This document shows, in pieces, positions 1-8,352 of a stretch of DNA of 64,000 nucleotides (within the stretch, counting starts at the first letter, position 1; each line of letters opens with the position of its first letter). The stretch lies in NCBI GenBank assembly GCA_900321105.1, contig OOHL01000003.1, positions 167,320 to 231,319 on the forward strand. The letters are read 5' to 3'. Below the pieces are notes generated by a model. It did not search any database, was not told where the DNA came from, and was given only the letters and a program-made list of their open reading frames with translations. The position numbers were made by a program, and so were the translations under genes. The DNA comes from an uncultured Pseudomonadota bacterium. GTDB taxonomy: Bacteria; Pseudomonadota; Alphaproteobacteria; Rs-D84.

Positions 1-1463
1 CTTTTTTGATTGTCTTCCAAAGCTTCTAGTTCTTTTAGCGATTTGTTATATTTTTTTATATCTTCTGAATTTGCCGCTTTTTGTGCCTGTTTCAAAATAG
101 TTTTTTGTTTTTTGATATCGTCAGAAACATCGGTAAGTTCTTTTATTGTTTTTTCTGCTTGTTTTATTTCTTCCTGTATTTTATCTGCATCTAATACTGG
201 TGAGGTCCCTTTTTGGTTTAAGATTTTATTTCGAGCATATTTTTGATCGGTAATTTTTGTTCTTAACTCTTTGGCTTTTGAAGGGTTTTTACCATGTAAG
301 TCTGCGATTTGTTTTTCGTATCTTGCAATATTTTTGTCTATGTCGGCCAAAGCTTTTGTTTGTGCTTGTGTTAATTCTAATGCATTTTCAGTTATTTTTG
401 GGTCTATTCTTCTTATTGCTGTCAATACTTCGTCGGCTTCTTTTTCGTATTTTGCAACATCTTTACCTGTTTTTCTTGCGGTTTCCAGGTTTTTCAGAAC
501 TTTTTCATAATCTTTAAGAAGTTCGATTTTTCTTGAAGTGTTTACGTACTTTTCAACACGAGCGAAACGCTTTAATTTATTTACATTTTGAAACAAACGT
601 ATGCCAGTTTTTGTTGCACGTAACCCTTTTACATAGCCACTTACAAAAGTTCCACCGCCAGCAGTTGCGACGGTTAAAAGAGCATCAGCGGCGATTTCGG
701 CATACATAACCCATTCCAGATTTGCATCACCTGCGACATAATAATCATTTGTATCGTCGTCTACTTTTACAACTTCATGAACAACTTGGTTAATTGTATC
801 AGTGTCATTTGCCCATGCAGATTTGCTGGTGCAATAATAACCGCGTGGATATATTGAATCAATATGGTCGTTTATATATTCGACGGACAAAGTATTATTT
901 TTACCCGCACCAACAAAATCACGCAGTGAATCGTGTTGCACAACCATAATTGCATACCATGCCGGTTCTGTATTCAGATATTTTGAACCATCCGAAATAT
1001 CTGTTAAATCCGGGGACGCATTGCCGTTGGGCAAACTGCGTTTGTTTGCCAATATTAATTTTTGTTTTAATACTTTTGGTTGTGTGCTGTAATTGATAGT
1101 AAGTGTTCGACCACCTGGAAATTTATATTCAACAGGTGAAAAGATTATTGTCGTATCATCAGCGATAGTTTTTATTTCTGGACAATTTAACAATGCCTTT
1201 AACACATCGGCATCACCGGTCATGGTTTCCTTGGCCCATGCGCGAACTTTGGATTCAGGTTCGCTTTCATCAATTTCGTCGGCATGTTGAATCAAAGCAT
1301 TTGAAAAAATTTGGGCGGCACAATTGGTTGTATTTTCAGCATGTGCCATCGCGAGAATTTCTTCGGTGGTGCGGAAATCCGAAGAATTACTTAAATTCTG
1401 TGCCGACACAGGCAACGCAAAACATGATAATAAAACCGATAATAATAATTTTTTTATATGCAT
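1..1463 (-). CDS. Secreted coiled-coil protein, unknown family (3' end outside window)
   Basis: The reading frame is open from an ATG at 1463 to the left edge, about 487 codons, so the C-terminus is missing. The first ~20 residues form a Sec signal peptide (two Lys, Leu/Ser-rich core, VSA cleavage site before Gln). A mixed domain follows, holding a few Cys and a hydrophobic Ala/Gly/Val stretch near residue 250. From about residue 290 to the edge the protein is Lys/Glu/Ala-rich and predicted helical, with heptad-like spacing typical of coiled coils. It is the third gene of a minus-strand run after a prepilin-type peptidase and another secreted protein, which suggests co-expression. I do not recognise the family. 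The start was chosen because the signal peptide follows it directly; an ATG at 1474 is in another frame. Confidence 0.8.
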   Translation of the reverse strand, partial: MHIKKLLLSVLLSCFALPVSAQNLSNSSDFRTTEEILAMAHAENTTNCAAQIFSNALIQHADEIDESEPESKVRAWAKETMTGDADVLKALLNCPEIKTIADDTTIIFSPVEYKFPGGRTLTINYSTQPKVLKQKLILANKRSLPNGNASPDLTDISDGSKYLNTEPAWYAIMVVQHDSLRDFVGAGKNNTLSVEYINDHIDSIYPRGYYCTSKSAWANDTDTINQVVHEVVKVDDDTNDYYVAGDANLEWVMYAEIAADALLTVATAGGGTFVSGYVKGLRATKTGIRLFQNVNKLKRFARVEKYVNTSRKIELLKDYEKVLKNLETARKTGKDVAKYEKEADEVLTAIRRIDPKITENALELTQAQTKALADIDKNIARYEKQIADLHGKNPSKAKELRTKITDQKYARNKILNQKGTSPVLDADKIQEEIKQAEKTIKELTDVSDDIKKQKTILKQAQKAANSEDIKKYNKSLKELEALEDNQK

Positions 1464-1507
1464 TTTTTTCTCATGTTTGCAACGCCACTTTTATAAAACA
1501 TAAAGCA

Positions 1508-3142
1508 TTATTTTATAAGATTAGTTTCAAAGAAACATTCTTGATTATGATCATAACAGAGTTTGATTTTAAGTTTCCTTTTTACAACAGAAATATTAAA
1601 GATACCTAAATCACATCCATACAGAACATTTTGGGATAAATGATTAAGCGCAGCCGAGACTGTACCGGATTGTGACATAGGAAGACTAACTTTTTCGATA
1701 GGGTTATCGAAGTAGTATATAGGAGCAGGAGTCTTTCCTTCATGTGCACAAACTTTTTTATTTTCAGGCAAAACACCAGCAGTGTGTAACACTGAATTCA
1801 GACCGTCCGATTTAATTGCATCATCACAACGACTAAAACAAAAACCTTTTTCAAATTTCGGAGCAAGAATAGCGATATTTTGTTTATACCAGTCCCACCA
1901 ACCATCTATACTGTCATCGTAAGACAATTCCATATGAAAACTTATTTCTTTGCATGATTTTTTGTCATCGGATAAAAACCAATCTTTTTCACATCCTGTA
2001 ATCAAACATTCGCCATTCGCATCAACTTCGCCTGTTGTTGCATGCGGATCCATTTGTTTTGCCGCTGCGTTGCATTCGTATCCAACTTCAACTTCACATT
2101 CTGTTTTGTCTGTGGATGGTTTCCATCCGCTTTCGCATTTTTTAATTTTACAGTTCCCTTCTGAATCTATGGATGCGCTTACAACATGTTCAACGCCAGC
2201 CAGTGTACAAGGCGTCCCTTCGTTCAAAATACATGCATTGGCTTTTGAATTTGGAACCCAGCCTGCATCACATTGATTAACCTGGCAAACACTGTGATCT
2301 GCATTATATTTGGCGCGAACCAGGTGATCAACCTTGCCCTTCAAAGTTTTCGTACAATCATTATAGGCGACACATTCTGGTGAACTGGCATGATTGCCGT
2401 CGGCACACCATTCAGATACGCGCTTGAAATCCGGAACCACATATGCGGTTGCATCTTTATATGGTTCATATCCTTCGGTTTTTACGGCAATGCGTTCACT
2501 GAAAGACAAATCTTCGAATGTTGTAGGAAACGCATTTGCGGACAGATGTTCACTGCCCGCACCATTTTGTCGTTGTAAACTTTGTAATTCGTCACTTCGC
2601 TCTTTTATATCCTGTTGCCATTTGGGTGTGACCTTTTTATACGGATTTTTTATTTCAATACTGTTATTGTTATTATTCAGATTTGGATTTGCCGTTGTCC
2701 CGGTTGGAAATGTCACCGCGCGATTCGGCAGGCTGTTCCCATATTGTGTAACATATTGTTCAAATACGTAATCTATGTATCCGGCACACGCTGACACATA
2801 ATTATTGCCTGGCAAATTAGATAATTGAACCATTACTGTTGGACGGATTTCAGCCAAAGTCGTATTTTTGCAATTGTCGCGTGCCATACACTGAACAGAT
2901 ACCAATGATTGCACAACCTTGAAACAATCTTCGTCATTTAAGTCAGCACCCTGAACATAAACAGGTTGCGGCAAACGTTGATTATATGGCGAACTTGGTG
3001 TCCAAAAAGGATTTGTGGAATAATTTTGCACGTTTTGAATTTGACCATAATCAGAAAACAAAGATGAAGCAGCGGTCGCGCTAAGTGCATAAAAACCGCC
3101 CATCACAGCCAATAACAAAGATTTTAAAAATCCCTTTTTCAT
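1508..3142 (-). CDS. Secreted Cys-rich repeat protein, unknown family
   Basis: A 544-residue protein starting at the ATG at 3142, directly preceded by AGGAAAGG; a longer frame upstream lacks a good start and would overlap the peptidase gene. Residues 1-24 are a Sec signal peptide (MKKGF then Leu/Ala core, ATA-A cleavage). The N-terminal half is Asn/Pro/Gln-rich. Residues ~285-440 hold tandem Cys-rich units of ~45 residues, each opening with a C-x4-C-x2-(G/D)W pattern (CDAGW, CESGW, CEKDW), likely disulfide-bonded in the periplasm or outside. A C-terminal globular part has further Cys. The GW-type Cys units resemble the extracellular modules of the giant protein at 24807-40070 in style only. 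Function unknown; envelope or surface location is inferred from the signal peptide and Cys pairs. Confidence 0.8.
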   Translation of the reverse strand: MKKGFLKSLLLAVMGGFYALSATAASSLFSDYGQIQNVQNYSTNPFWTPSSPYNQRLPQPVYVQGADLNDEDCFKVVQSLVSVQCMARDNCKNTTLAEIRPTVMVQLSNLPGNNYVSACAGYIDYVFEQYVTQYGNSLPNRAVTFPTGTTANPNLNNNNNSIEIKNPYKKVTPKWQQDIKERSDELQSLQRQNGAGSEHLSANAFPTTFEDLSFSERIAVKTEGYEPYKDATAYVVPDFKRVSEWCADGNHASSPECVAYNDCTKTLKGKVDHLVRAKYNADHSVCQVNQCDAGWVPNSKANACILNEGTPCTLAGVEHVVSASIDSEGNCKIKKCESGWKPSTDKTECEVEVGYECNAAAKQMDPHATTGEVDANGECLITGCEKDWFLSDDKKSCKEISFHMELSYDDSIDGWWDWYKQNIAILAPKFEKGFCFSRCDDAIKSDGLNSVLHTAGVLPENKKVCAHEGKTPAPIYYFDNPIEKVSLPMSQSGTVSAALNHLSQNVLYGCDLGIFNISVVKRKLKIKLCYDHNQECFFETNLIK

Positions 3143-3159
3143 CCTTTCCTGTTCATTAA

Positions 3160-3621
3160 TTATAACAAAAATTGAATTATAATCAAAGACAAAAATCCAC
3201 CAATCAAAAAGAACGGTGCAAACGGAATATATTTGTCTTTCTTTTTCCAATTCCAAATGTATGCCAAAACGCACGATATTATCATCGCAATTGATAAACC
3301 CAGCGTTCCAAACCATATACCACCTGCCCCCAACAACTTTATGTCGCCCATGCCGATTGGTGGGTATTTTTGGTTTGGTTTTATCTTTTCAAATATAAAT
3401 CCAACAACCAATCCCAAACAGTATCCCATTGCACCACCGATAACAGAATCTGAAATTGTCACCGGCCATGGAAAAAATGTGGTGGTTAACAATCCCGCAA
3501 AAAGAAACGGGAATAAATACACGTCTGGGATAATTCTGCGCCGAAAATCAGCGGTTGCCATACGATATGCACAAAAAATTGCACCAATCAAAACAAATGA
3601 AAAAAATATATAATAAATCAT
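3160..3621 (-). CDS. Prepilin-type (A24 family) peptidase, compact form
   Basis: A 153-residue polytopic membrane protein. The two aspartates of the A24 aspartic peptidase family are visible: one in the early FRRRIIPD segment and one in GMGDIKLL (GxGD motif, about residue 92). It lacks the N-terminal methylase domain of PilD, as in CpaA/TadV-type enzymes, which cleave the leader of type IV or Flp prepilins at the inner membrane. The start at 3621 follows an AGAGAG ribosome site; an in-frame ATG 13 codons earlier is hydrophilic and less likely. Seventeen bases separate it from the downstream secreted-protein gene, so they are probably co-transcribed. No pilin gene is in the window, so its substrate is unknown. 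Confidence 0.85.
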   Translation of the reverse strand: MIYYIFFSFVLIGAIFCAYRMATADFRRRIIPDVYLFPFLFAGLLTTTFFPWPVTISDSVIGGAMGYCLGLVVGFIFEKIKPNQKYPPIGMGDIKLLGAGGIWFGTLGLSIAMIISCVLAYIWNWKKKDKYIPFAPFFLIGGFLSLIIIQFLL

Positions 3622-3694
3622 GTTTTCTCTCTTGCCTTTCGATTCGTTTTTATGATACAATTATATCAGATATAAAAACAAGGGATTTTTTAAG

Positions 3695-4336
3695 ATGGCT
3701 ACAGGTTGGGACAGCAATATGCTGAAAAAATTAAAAGCGTTGGTTGGCAAGGGCTTGTCAACTGCGGAAATGGGTAAAAAATTGGGTATGTCTAAAAATG
3801 CGGTTGTTGGCAAATTAAACCGTTTGGGTTGGAATGCCAAGGCAACAGAGGCAACACCAAAAAAATCATCAAAATCAGAACCTGCTAAAAAAAGTGCAAC
3901 AAAAAAGGCTGATACAAAAACAGTCTCTAAAAAGCCTGTTAAAAAAGTGGCCCCTGTAAAACCGGCTGCAAAAAAAGCAGTGGCAAAGAAACCAGTCAAG
4001 GCAACAAAGGTTGCACCAAAAACCGCTAAGCCTGCTAAATCTGAGCCAAAGGCTGTTGTCAAAGAAACTAAAAAAGCCTCAAATGCCGAAGAAGCAGCAA
4101 AACCGGTCGTAAAAACTGCATCAAAGAAAACTAAAAAAGATTTGGCTTTGCATGAATTGTTAATTCAACATGCGTTGCAAATGGCGAGTTTAAAAACAAA
4201 TCAATGCAGATGGCCAATCGGTGATCCAGATTCTGACAATTTCCATTTCTGTGGCGAACCTGTCTTTACTGGCAAGCCGTATTGTTATGAACATTGTCGT
4301 CAGGCCTATCAGTTTGCTGCGCCAAAAAAGAAATAA
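3695..4336 (+). CDS. gcrA: GcrA cell-cycle regulator
   Basis: A 213-residue GcrA homologue. Residues 1-47 are the helix-turn-helix with the family signature (W-x3-L-x2-L-x3-G-S, then KNAVVGKLNRLG). Residues ~57-150 are a very long Lys/Ala/Pro-rich linker. The C-terminus carries the family block CRWPIGDP, FHFCG and KPYCYEHC. In Caulobacter, GcrA binds sigma70 and stimulates promoters with CcrM-methylated GANTC sites. The conserved C-terminal block and alphaproteobacterial restriction of the family make the call firm. The gene runs divergently from the peptidase operon and 21 bases ahead of a coiled-coil membrane protein gene. No ccrM is in the window. Confidence 0.95.
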   Translation: MATGWDSNMLKKLKALVGKGLSTAEMGKKLGMSKNAVVGKLNRLGWNAKATEATPKKSSKSEPAKKSATKKADTKTVSKKPVKKVAPVKPAAKKAVAKKPVKATKVAPKTAKPAKSEPKAVVKETKKASNAEEAAKPVVKTASKKTKKDLALHELLIQHALQMASLKTNQCRWPIGDPDSDNFHFCGEPVFTGKPYCYEHCRQAYQFAAPKKK

Positions 4337-4357
4337 AAATTACGGGGGAACAACACC

Positions 4358-6172
4358 ATGATCGGAGAGAGAGAAAGCAATCAAACAAATTATGGCAAAT
4401 TGATTATGCGTGCCTTTGATATTAATGGAAATAATATCAATGCGTTCTATGATGCCGGCGATAACTTGATTTTTGTTCTTGATAATACAGTCAATGCGCA
4501 AAAACCAAATGTTTTATTGGTGATAAACCCTGATGGCAATAAAAAATGGGATGAAATTTTATCGTCAGATTACAATGTTGATTTGGAAACAATTCGTCCA
4601 AAGGTCGATAATAAATATCAAAAACTGGATATTGAATATTCCGGGTTAAATGTTTATGAAAATTTGATAACCGCGTATAATGCCGGGGATTCTTTGGATG
4701 ATTATTTAAATGATTTGGCAATATTGCGTGATTCTGCTGCGCGTCACAGTGCGATGATGCGTCTTAATATGGCAAATGAAATAATTGCAAAAACAAATGC
4801 CACAATTGTTAAAACCAAAGAATCTATTGTTCAATTGGAAGCGCGCATAAAAACTTTGCGTTCTAAATTAAGTGCTGCCAAGAAAGAAATTGGCAAGGTA
4901 AACACAAAACAATCTGCATCTAAAATTCTGAAACTGGAATCACAGATAGAAGCAGCCCAAGAAAAATTAAAGCGCGCAAAAAAGCGTCTGGAATCTGCAC
5001 ACAAAAGATTGGAATCTGCAACTGTGGATGCCGAATTGGCAAGTGATTTGTTAAATCAACCATCGACAGAAATTAAACAAACGCCAAAAAACAAACCAAT
5101 TGCGGTTGCGCCTGAATATCCAGTGCAAACTGTGCCGGCGTTTGATGAAGAAGTCGAAGACGATGATGATGACGAAGATATCGAAGAAATTGACACAAGT
5201 TCTATTAAACCTTTGTTTAATGAAGATCCACAAATACTAAATGATGATATTGCTTTTAAGCCGATATCTTTCAATGCGCCAACATTTGATGAAGTTGAAG
5301 AAACTGTTAACGAAGCACCGGCATTGAATCAAGAGATGTTTGTCCAACACAATGAATCTGAAAACAAGCCTGTCTTGGAATCTTTGGCACCGGTTGAGCC
5401 AGTATTTGCGCCAGAACCCGTGATGGAAGAAAAAACAGAAATTATCGAAGAAAAACCAGTCTTGGAAACGATGAAACCAGTGGAAGAAGTACCTGAAACA
5501 ATTGTTCAACCTGCCCCTGTTGCACCAATGGCTCCGATTGTTAATAATTTCCAAGCACCAATTGAAACAAAGTCTGAAAATTCAAAACCAGGATTTATAT
5601 ATTATGTCCTGTTGTTCGTTTTGATTTTATTGTCTGTGTTCACTTTGTGGTTGTATCAAAAGAATATGTCAACGGATGTGTCCCCTGTTTTGACGGCAAA
5701 GACATCAGAATCACCGGTTGTTGAATCAAAGCCTGTTGAATCAAAGCCTGTTGAAACCGAGCCTGTTGCAGTTGTTGAAGAAGAAACATCTGTATTCTTG
5801 GATGAAGAACCTGTTGTGGCGGAACCTGTATCTGTTGAACCTGTTGCGGAACCAGTTGTTGAAAAAGAAATTGAAGAAGAAGCCGATGAAGAACCAATCG
5901 CAGAACCAGAACCGGTTATCGAACCAGAGCCTGTCATTGAAGAAGCGCCGGTTGTTATGGATGTTGTTCCTGCACAATTAAATACATCTGGAATTGACGT
6001 GGAAGATAACGCGCTTGCATCCGAAGAAGAAATCTTGGCTCAAAAACCAATTTATGAACCGGGATCCAGATATGATGAAATGTTTGTTGATGAACAAAAT
6101 GTAATATATTACGATGATGGCGATGAATTATTTGATGCCGAAGAAGCCGAATATAAAAACGAAACCTATTAA
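4358..6172 (+). CDS. Coiled-coil, acidic, single-pass membrane protein, unknown
   Basis: A 604-residue protein in four visible parts: an N-terminal globular domain (1-~125); a Lys/Glu/Ala/Leu coiled coil (~130-230); a long acidic Pro/Val/Glu region, including a run of Asp/Glu near residue 270; and a single transmembrane helix at ~410-430. A second low-complexity Glu/Pro/Val tail with repeats of the VVESKPVE and EPV type follows to ~545, then a short end rich in Asp/Tyr. No signal peptide is seen. The domain order suggests a cytoplasmic N-terminus tethered to the membrane with a stiff acidic periplasmic arm. I recognise no family. A GGGGG stretch lies 9 bases before the ATG. It follows gcrA closely and ends at a strong terminator. 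Confidence 0.75.
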   Translation: MIGERESNQTNYGKLIMRAFDINGNNINAFYDAGDNLIFVLDNTVNAQKPNVLLVINPDGNKKWDEILSSDYNVDLETIRPKVDNKYQKLDIEYSGLNVYENLITAYNAGDSLDDYLNDLAILRDSAARHSAMMRLNMANEIIAKTNATIVKTKESIVQLEARIKTLRSKLSAAKKEIGKVNTKQSASKILKLESQIEAAQEKLKRAKKRLESAHKRLESATVDAELASDLLNQPSTEIKQTPKNKPIAVAPEYPVQTVPAFDEEVEDDDDDEDIEEIDTSSIKPLFNEDPQILNDDIAFKPISFNAPTFDEVEETVNEAPALNQEMFVQHNESENKPVLESLAPVEPVFAPEPVMEEKTEIIEEKPVLETMKPVEEVPETIVQPAPVAPMAPIVNNFQAPIETKSENSKPGFIYYVLLFVLILLSVFTLWLYQKNMSTDVSPVLTAKTSESPVVESKPVESKPVETEPVAVVEEETSVFLDEEPVVAEPVSVEPVAEPVVEKEIEEEADEEPIAEPEPVIEPEPVIEEAPVVMDVVPAQLNTSGIDVEDNALASEEEILAQKPIYEPGSRYDEMFVDEQNVIYYDDGDELFDAEEAEYKNETY

Positions 6173-6173
6173 A

Positions 6174-6199
6174 AAAATCCGTCATTATGACGGATTTTT
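6174..6199 (+). terminator. Intrinsic terminator after the coiled-coil membrane protein gene
   Basis: An 11-base stem (AAAATCCGTCA with TGACGGATTTT) with a three-base loop and a U-run, directly after the stop codon at 6172. The A-rich left arm may also serve the opposite-strand acpS gene that ends at 6215. Confidence 0.85.
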
Positions 6200-6214
6200 A
6201 TTTGTTTCAATTTT

Positions 6215-6589
6215 TTATTTTTCAATTACAACAACCGCGGCAGAATAATCATCCTGGTCCGTTATGGACAAGAGTATATTTGCATTTGCACCCGCCAATT
6301 CTTTCAATGCTGTTTTTGCGCCACCTGCGATAACTAATTCAGGACGACCGTTGTCATCGTGTGATACGGATATGTCAGAAAAAGCAATATCGTCACCAAA
6401 TCCTGTGCCTAATGCTTTTAATGCGGCTTCGCGTGCAGCCCAGAAATTAGCCAGGTGTTTTTCACTGCGTGCGTTGTCGTTATCGGCATATTCCAATTCT
6501 TTTTTTGTGAAGATGCGTTGTTTTTTAAAGGCAGACCAGTCCAAGAATCTGTCGCTTTCAACCAAGTCAATTCCAATTCCGACTATCAT
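6215..6589 (-). CDS. acpS: Holo-[acyl-carrier-protein] synthase
   Basis: A 124-residue group I phosphopantetheinyl transferase that moves 4'-phosphopantetheine from CoA to the serine of acyl carrier protein, activating fatty-acid synthesis. The start MIVGIGIDLVE and the block FWAAREAALKALG carry the two Mg-binding acidic residues (Asp8, and Glu in the AREA motif). ISVSHD and the C-terminal AAVVV strand are also typical. Length fits AcpS. It is a single gene between convergent neighbours. In other proteobacteria acpS often sits with pdxJ and lepB, which are not present here. Confidence 0.95.
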   Translation of the reverse strand: MIVGIGIDLVESDRFLDWSAFKKQRIFTKKELEYADNDNARSEKHLANFWAAREAALKALGTGFGDDIAFSDISVSHDDNGRPELVIAGGAKTALKELAGANANILLSITDQDDYSAAVVVIEK

Positions 6590-6712
6590 TTAATCCTTCC
6601 TTTGGTTATGAATCTTTATGCGCATACTAATAATATTTAATAATCGGTGCAAGCAAAAAATGCATAATATATTTTTTAATTAAAAAAATGCAATTTTATG
6701 TTTTGAAAAAAG

Positions 6713-6740
6713 TTGATTTTTTATCGTGCTGTGATAAAAT
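6713..6740 (+). promoter_or_regulatory. Probable sigma70 promoter for the CorA gene
   Basis: TTGATT at 6713-6718 and TAAAAT at 6735-6740 with a 16-base spacer, 43 bases before the ATG. An AGGAG ribosome site lies at about 6771. Confidence 0.55.
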
Positions 6741-6783
6741 TCTTGTGAATTAAAGATAACTAAAAATCAAAGGAGAATGTGTC

Positions 6784-7668
6784 ATGTTCGATACAAAAAA
6801 ATTAAAAACATTCTCTTGGGTTAATGTTGGTAACCCAGATCACGAAGATTTTGAACGTTTGTTAACCGAATATAAAATCGATGAAGATACTATATCGGAC
6901 ATTTTGGATCCTGATGAACAACCACGTCTTGAATTGGAAGACGATTACAAGGTTATAATTGTGCGTTTCCCTATTGCTAACCGCGAAATGGATACCACAT
7001 GGCACACCGAACCTTTGTCTATAATTTATTCAAATAAACACGTTATTACGGTTTGTCGTAAAAGATGCGATTTGTTGGATAAAATCAAAGACGATGAAAT
7101 GAACACGCGTGAAACATTTATATTGAATATAATTTATTATATTGCTGAATCTTATCTGCGCGCATTAAAAGAATTAAATAAAAAGGTCGTTAATTCCAAA
7201 AAAACATTACAAGAAAACATCCGCAAACAAGAACTGATGCAGTTATTGGAAGTTGAAAATGCTTATACATTATACATGGCTTCTCTTAAAGGCAATATTG
7301 CGGTCATGGATAAAATTGATAAATTGCGTGGATTTGTCAAAGACGAAGATAACCAAGAATTATCCGAAGATGCTCGCATTGAATTCAATCAGGCTATCGA
7401 AGTCGTGACCAGTTACAGCAAGATGTTGAAATCAATCAAAGAAACATTTGAAAGCGTTATTAACATCGATTCAAACACTTACATTAACCGTTTGACAATC
7501 TGGAATATCGTTTTAATGGTGCCAAGTGTGGTTGTTGGATATTATGGTATGAATATGGAATTGCCATACGTGCATCATTCCCATCTGGCATTGGTGATAT
7601 TTATTTCTATTATGGTATTACTGACTGGATATGGTTTATATACAATCGCCCGCCGAAGAGTGTTTTAA
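6784..7668 (+). CDS. corA: CorA-family Mg2+/divalent cation transporter
   Basis: A 294-residue CorA-type channel. A large acidic cytoplasmic domain (1-~235) with a long helix is followed by two C-terminal transmembrane helices (~238-257 and ~267-287). The signature YGMNM lies at the end of the first helix, which forms the selectivity filter of the pentameric channel. Length is near the usual ~310. The gene is monocistronic, with its own promoter and a terminator right after the stop. Substrate specificity (Mg2+ versus Co2+/Ni2+) cannot be read from the sequence. Confidence 0.9.
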   Translation: MFDTKKLKTFSWVNVGNPDHEDFERLLTEYKIDEDTISDILDPDEQPRLELEDDYKVIIVRFPIANREMDTTWHTEPLSIIYSNKHVITVCRKRCDLLDKIKDDEMNTRETFILNIIYYIAESYLRALKELNKKVVNSKKTLQENIRKQELMQLLEVENAYTLYMASLKGNIAVMDKIDKLRGFVKDEDNQELSEDARIEFNQAIEVVTSYSKMLKSIKETFESVINIDSNTYINRLTIWNIVLMVPSVVVGYYGMNMELPYVHHSHLALVIFISIMVLLTGYGLYTIARRRVF

Positions 7669-7693
7669 AAAAACGCCTAAATGGCGTTTTTTT
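7669..7693. terminator. Bidirectional terminator between corA and the adenylate kinase gene
   Basis: AAAACGCC with GGCGTTTT around a TAAAT loop, with a T-run on the right and an A-run on the left. It serves two convergent genes; its right arm touches the kinase stop codon. Confidence 0.85.
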
Positions 7694-8246
7694 ATTTCAT
7701 CTTTTCCAATATATAATTGAAATTTGTGTCTATATCGTCGCTTGGTAAATGCACATCGATAAATTGTACCCGGTTTTCATTTTTTAATAATTCGATCGCC
7801 GGCATAGTAATTGTTTTAAAAGATTCAATGCGCTTATGAACTGCGTTTTCATCGGCGTCGTCGGCACGATTGCCGCCTTCGGCGATGCGCTTTTTTATAT
7901 GTGCAATCATTTTTTCTTCGGATATATTCAAGAATACAACCTTGATTTCAAATTTATCAGAAAAATTATCAATTAACCATTTTGCCTGGCCGATGGTTCG
8001 TGGATATCCGTCCAAAATAATATTTTTATTGGTTGTAATATATTCAGATATTATAGGAAATAATTCTTCGTCTTTGGCTAATTCGCCACCCATAATTTTT
8101 TTGCGTAATTCACTTGTTTCTGGTAATTGTCGCAATATAGCGCCCATTTCTATATAATTATAATCATTTTTTTCTAGTAATTTATGTGCAAAGGTCCCCT
8201 TGCCTGAACCCTGGCCGCCCATAAAAACAAGCATTATTGGTTTCAT
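7692..8246 (-). CDS. adk: Adenylate kinase family nucleoside monophosphate kinase
   Basis: A 184-residue kinase of the short-lid type. The P-loop GGQGSGKGT is at residues ~10-18, the NMP-binding region has DGYPRT (~79-84), and the lid segment carries NRADDADEN with the paired Asp residues. It interconverts AMP, ATP and ADP. The lid lacks the 30-residue insertion of long-form AdkA. UMP/CMP or other specificity cannot be excluded, but this is the likely adk. It is outside the ribosomal protein cluster where alphaproteobacterial adk is often found. The gene stands alone between terminators. Confidence 0.85.
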   Translation of the reverse strand: MKPIMLVFMGGQGSGKGTFAHKLLEKNDYNYIEMGAILRQLPETSELRKKIMGGELAKDEELFPIISEYITTNKNIILDGYPRTIGQAKWLIDNFSDKFEIKVVFLNISEEKMIAHIKKRIAEGGNRADDADENAVHKRIESFKTITMPAIELLKNENRVQFIDVHLPSDDIDTNFNYILEKMK

Positions 8247-8303
8247 TTAAATTCCTTTTATTACGGTGAATATTATATTGCTTTTATATTATAAAAATCA
8301 AAT

Positions 8304-8332
8304 AAAAAGTCCCGACAAAATCGGGACTTTTT
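8304..8332 (-). terminator. Terminator downstream of rpsA
   Basis: AAAAGTCCCGA paired with TCGGGACTTTT around a short A-rich loop. Read on the minus strand it ends in a T-run, 20 bases after the rpsA stop. Confidence 0.85.
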
Positions 8333-8352
8333 CATAATAATTTAATAACAAA

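Noticed and set aside
1193..1609. Plus-strand open frame 1193-1609
   Set aside because: It is antisense to two secreted-protein genes with clear signal peptides and has no ribosome site or recognisable product.
5640..5977. Several minus-strand frames opposite the acidic repeats of the 4358 gene
   Set aside because: They mirror a GAA/GTT-rich repetitive stretch and give Ser/Thr/Gly or Gln/Leu low-complexity peptides without start signals.
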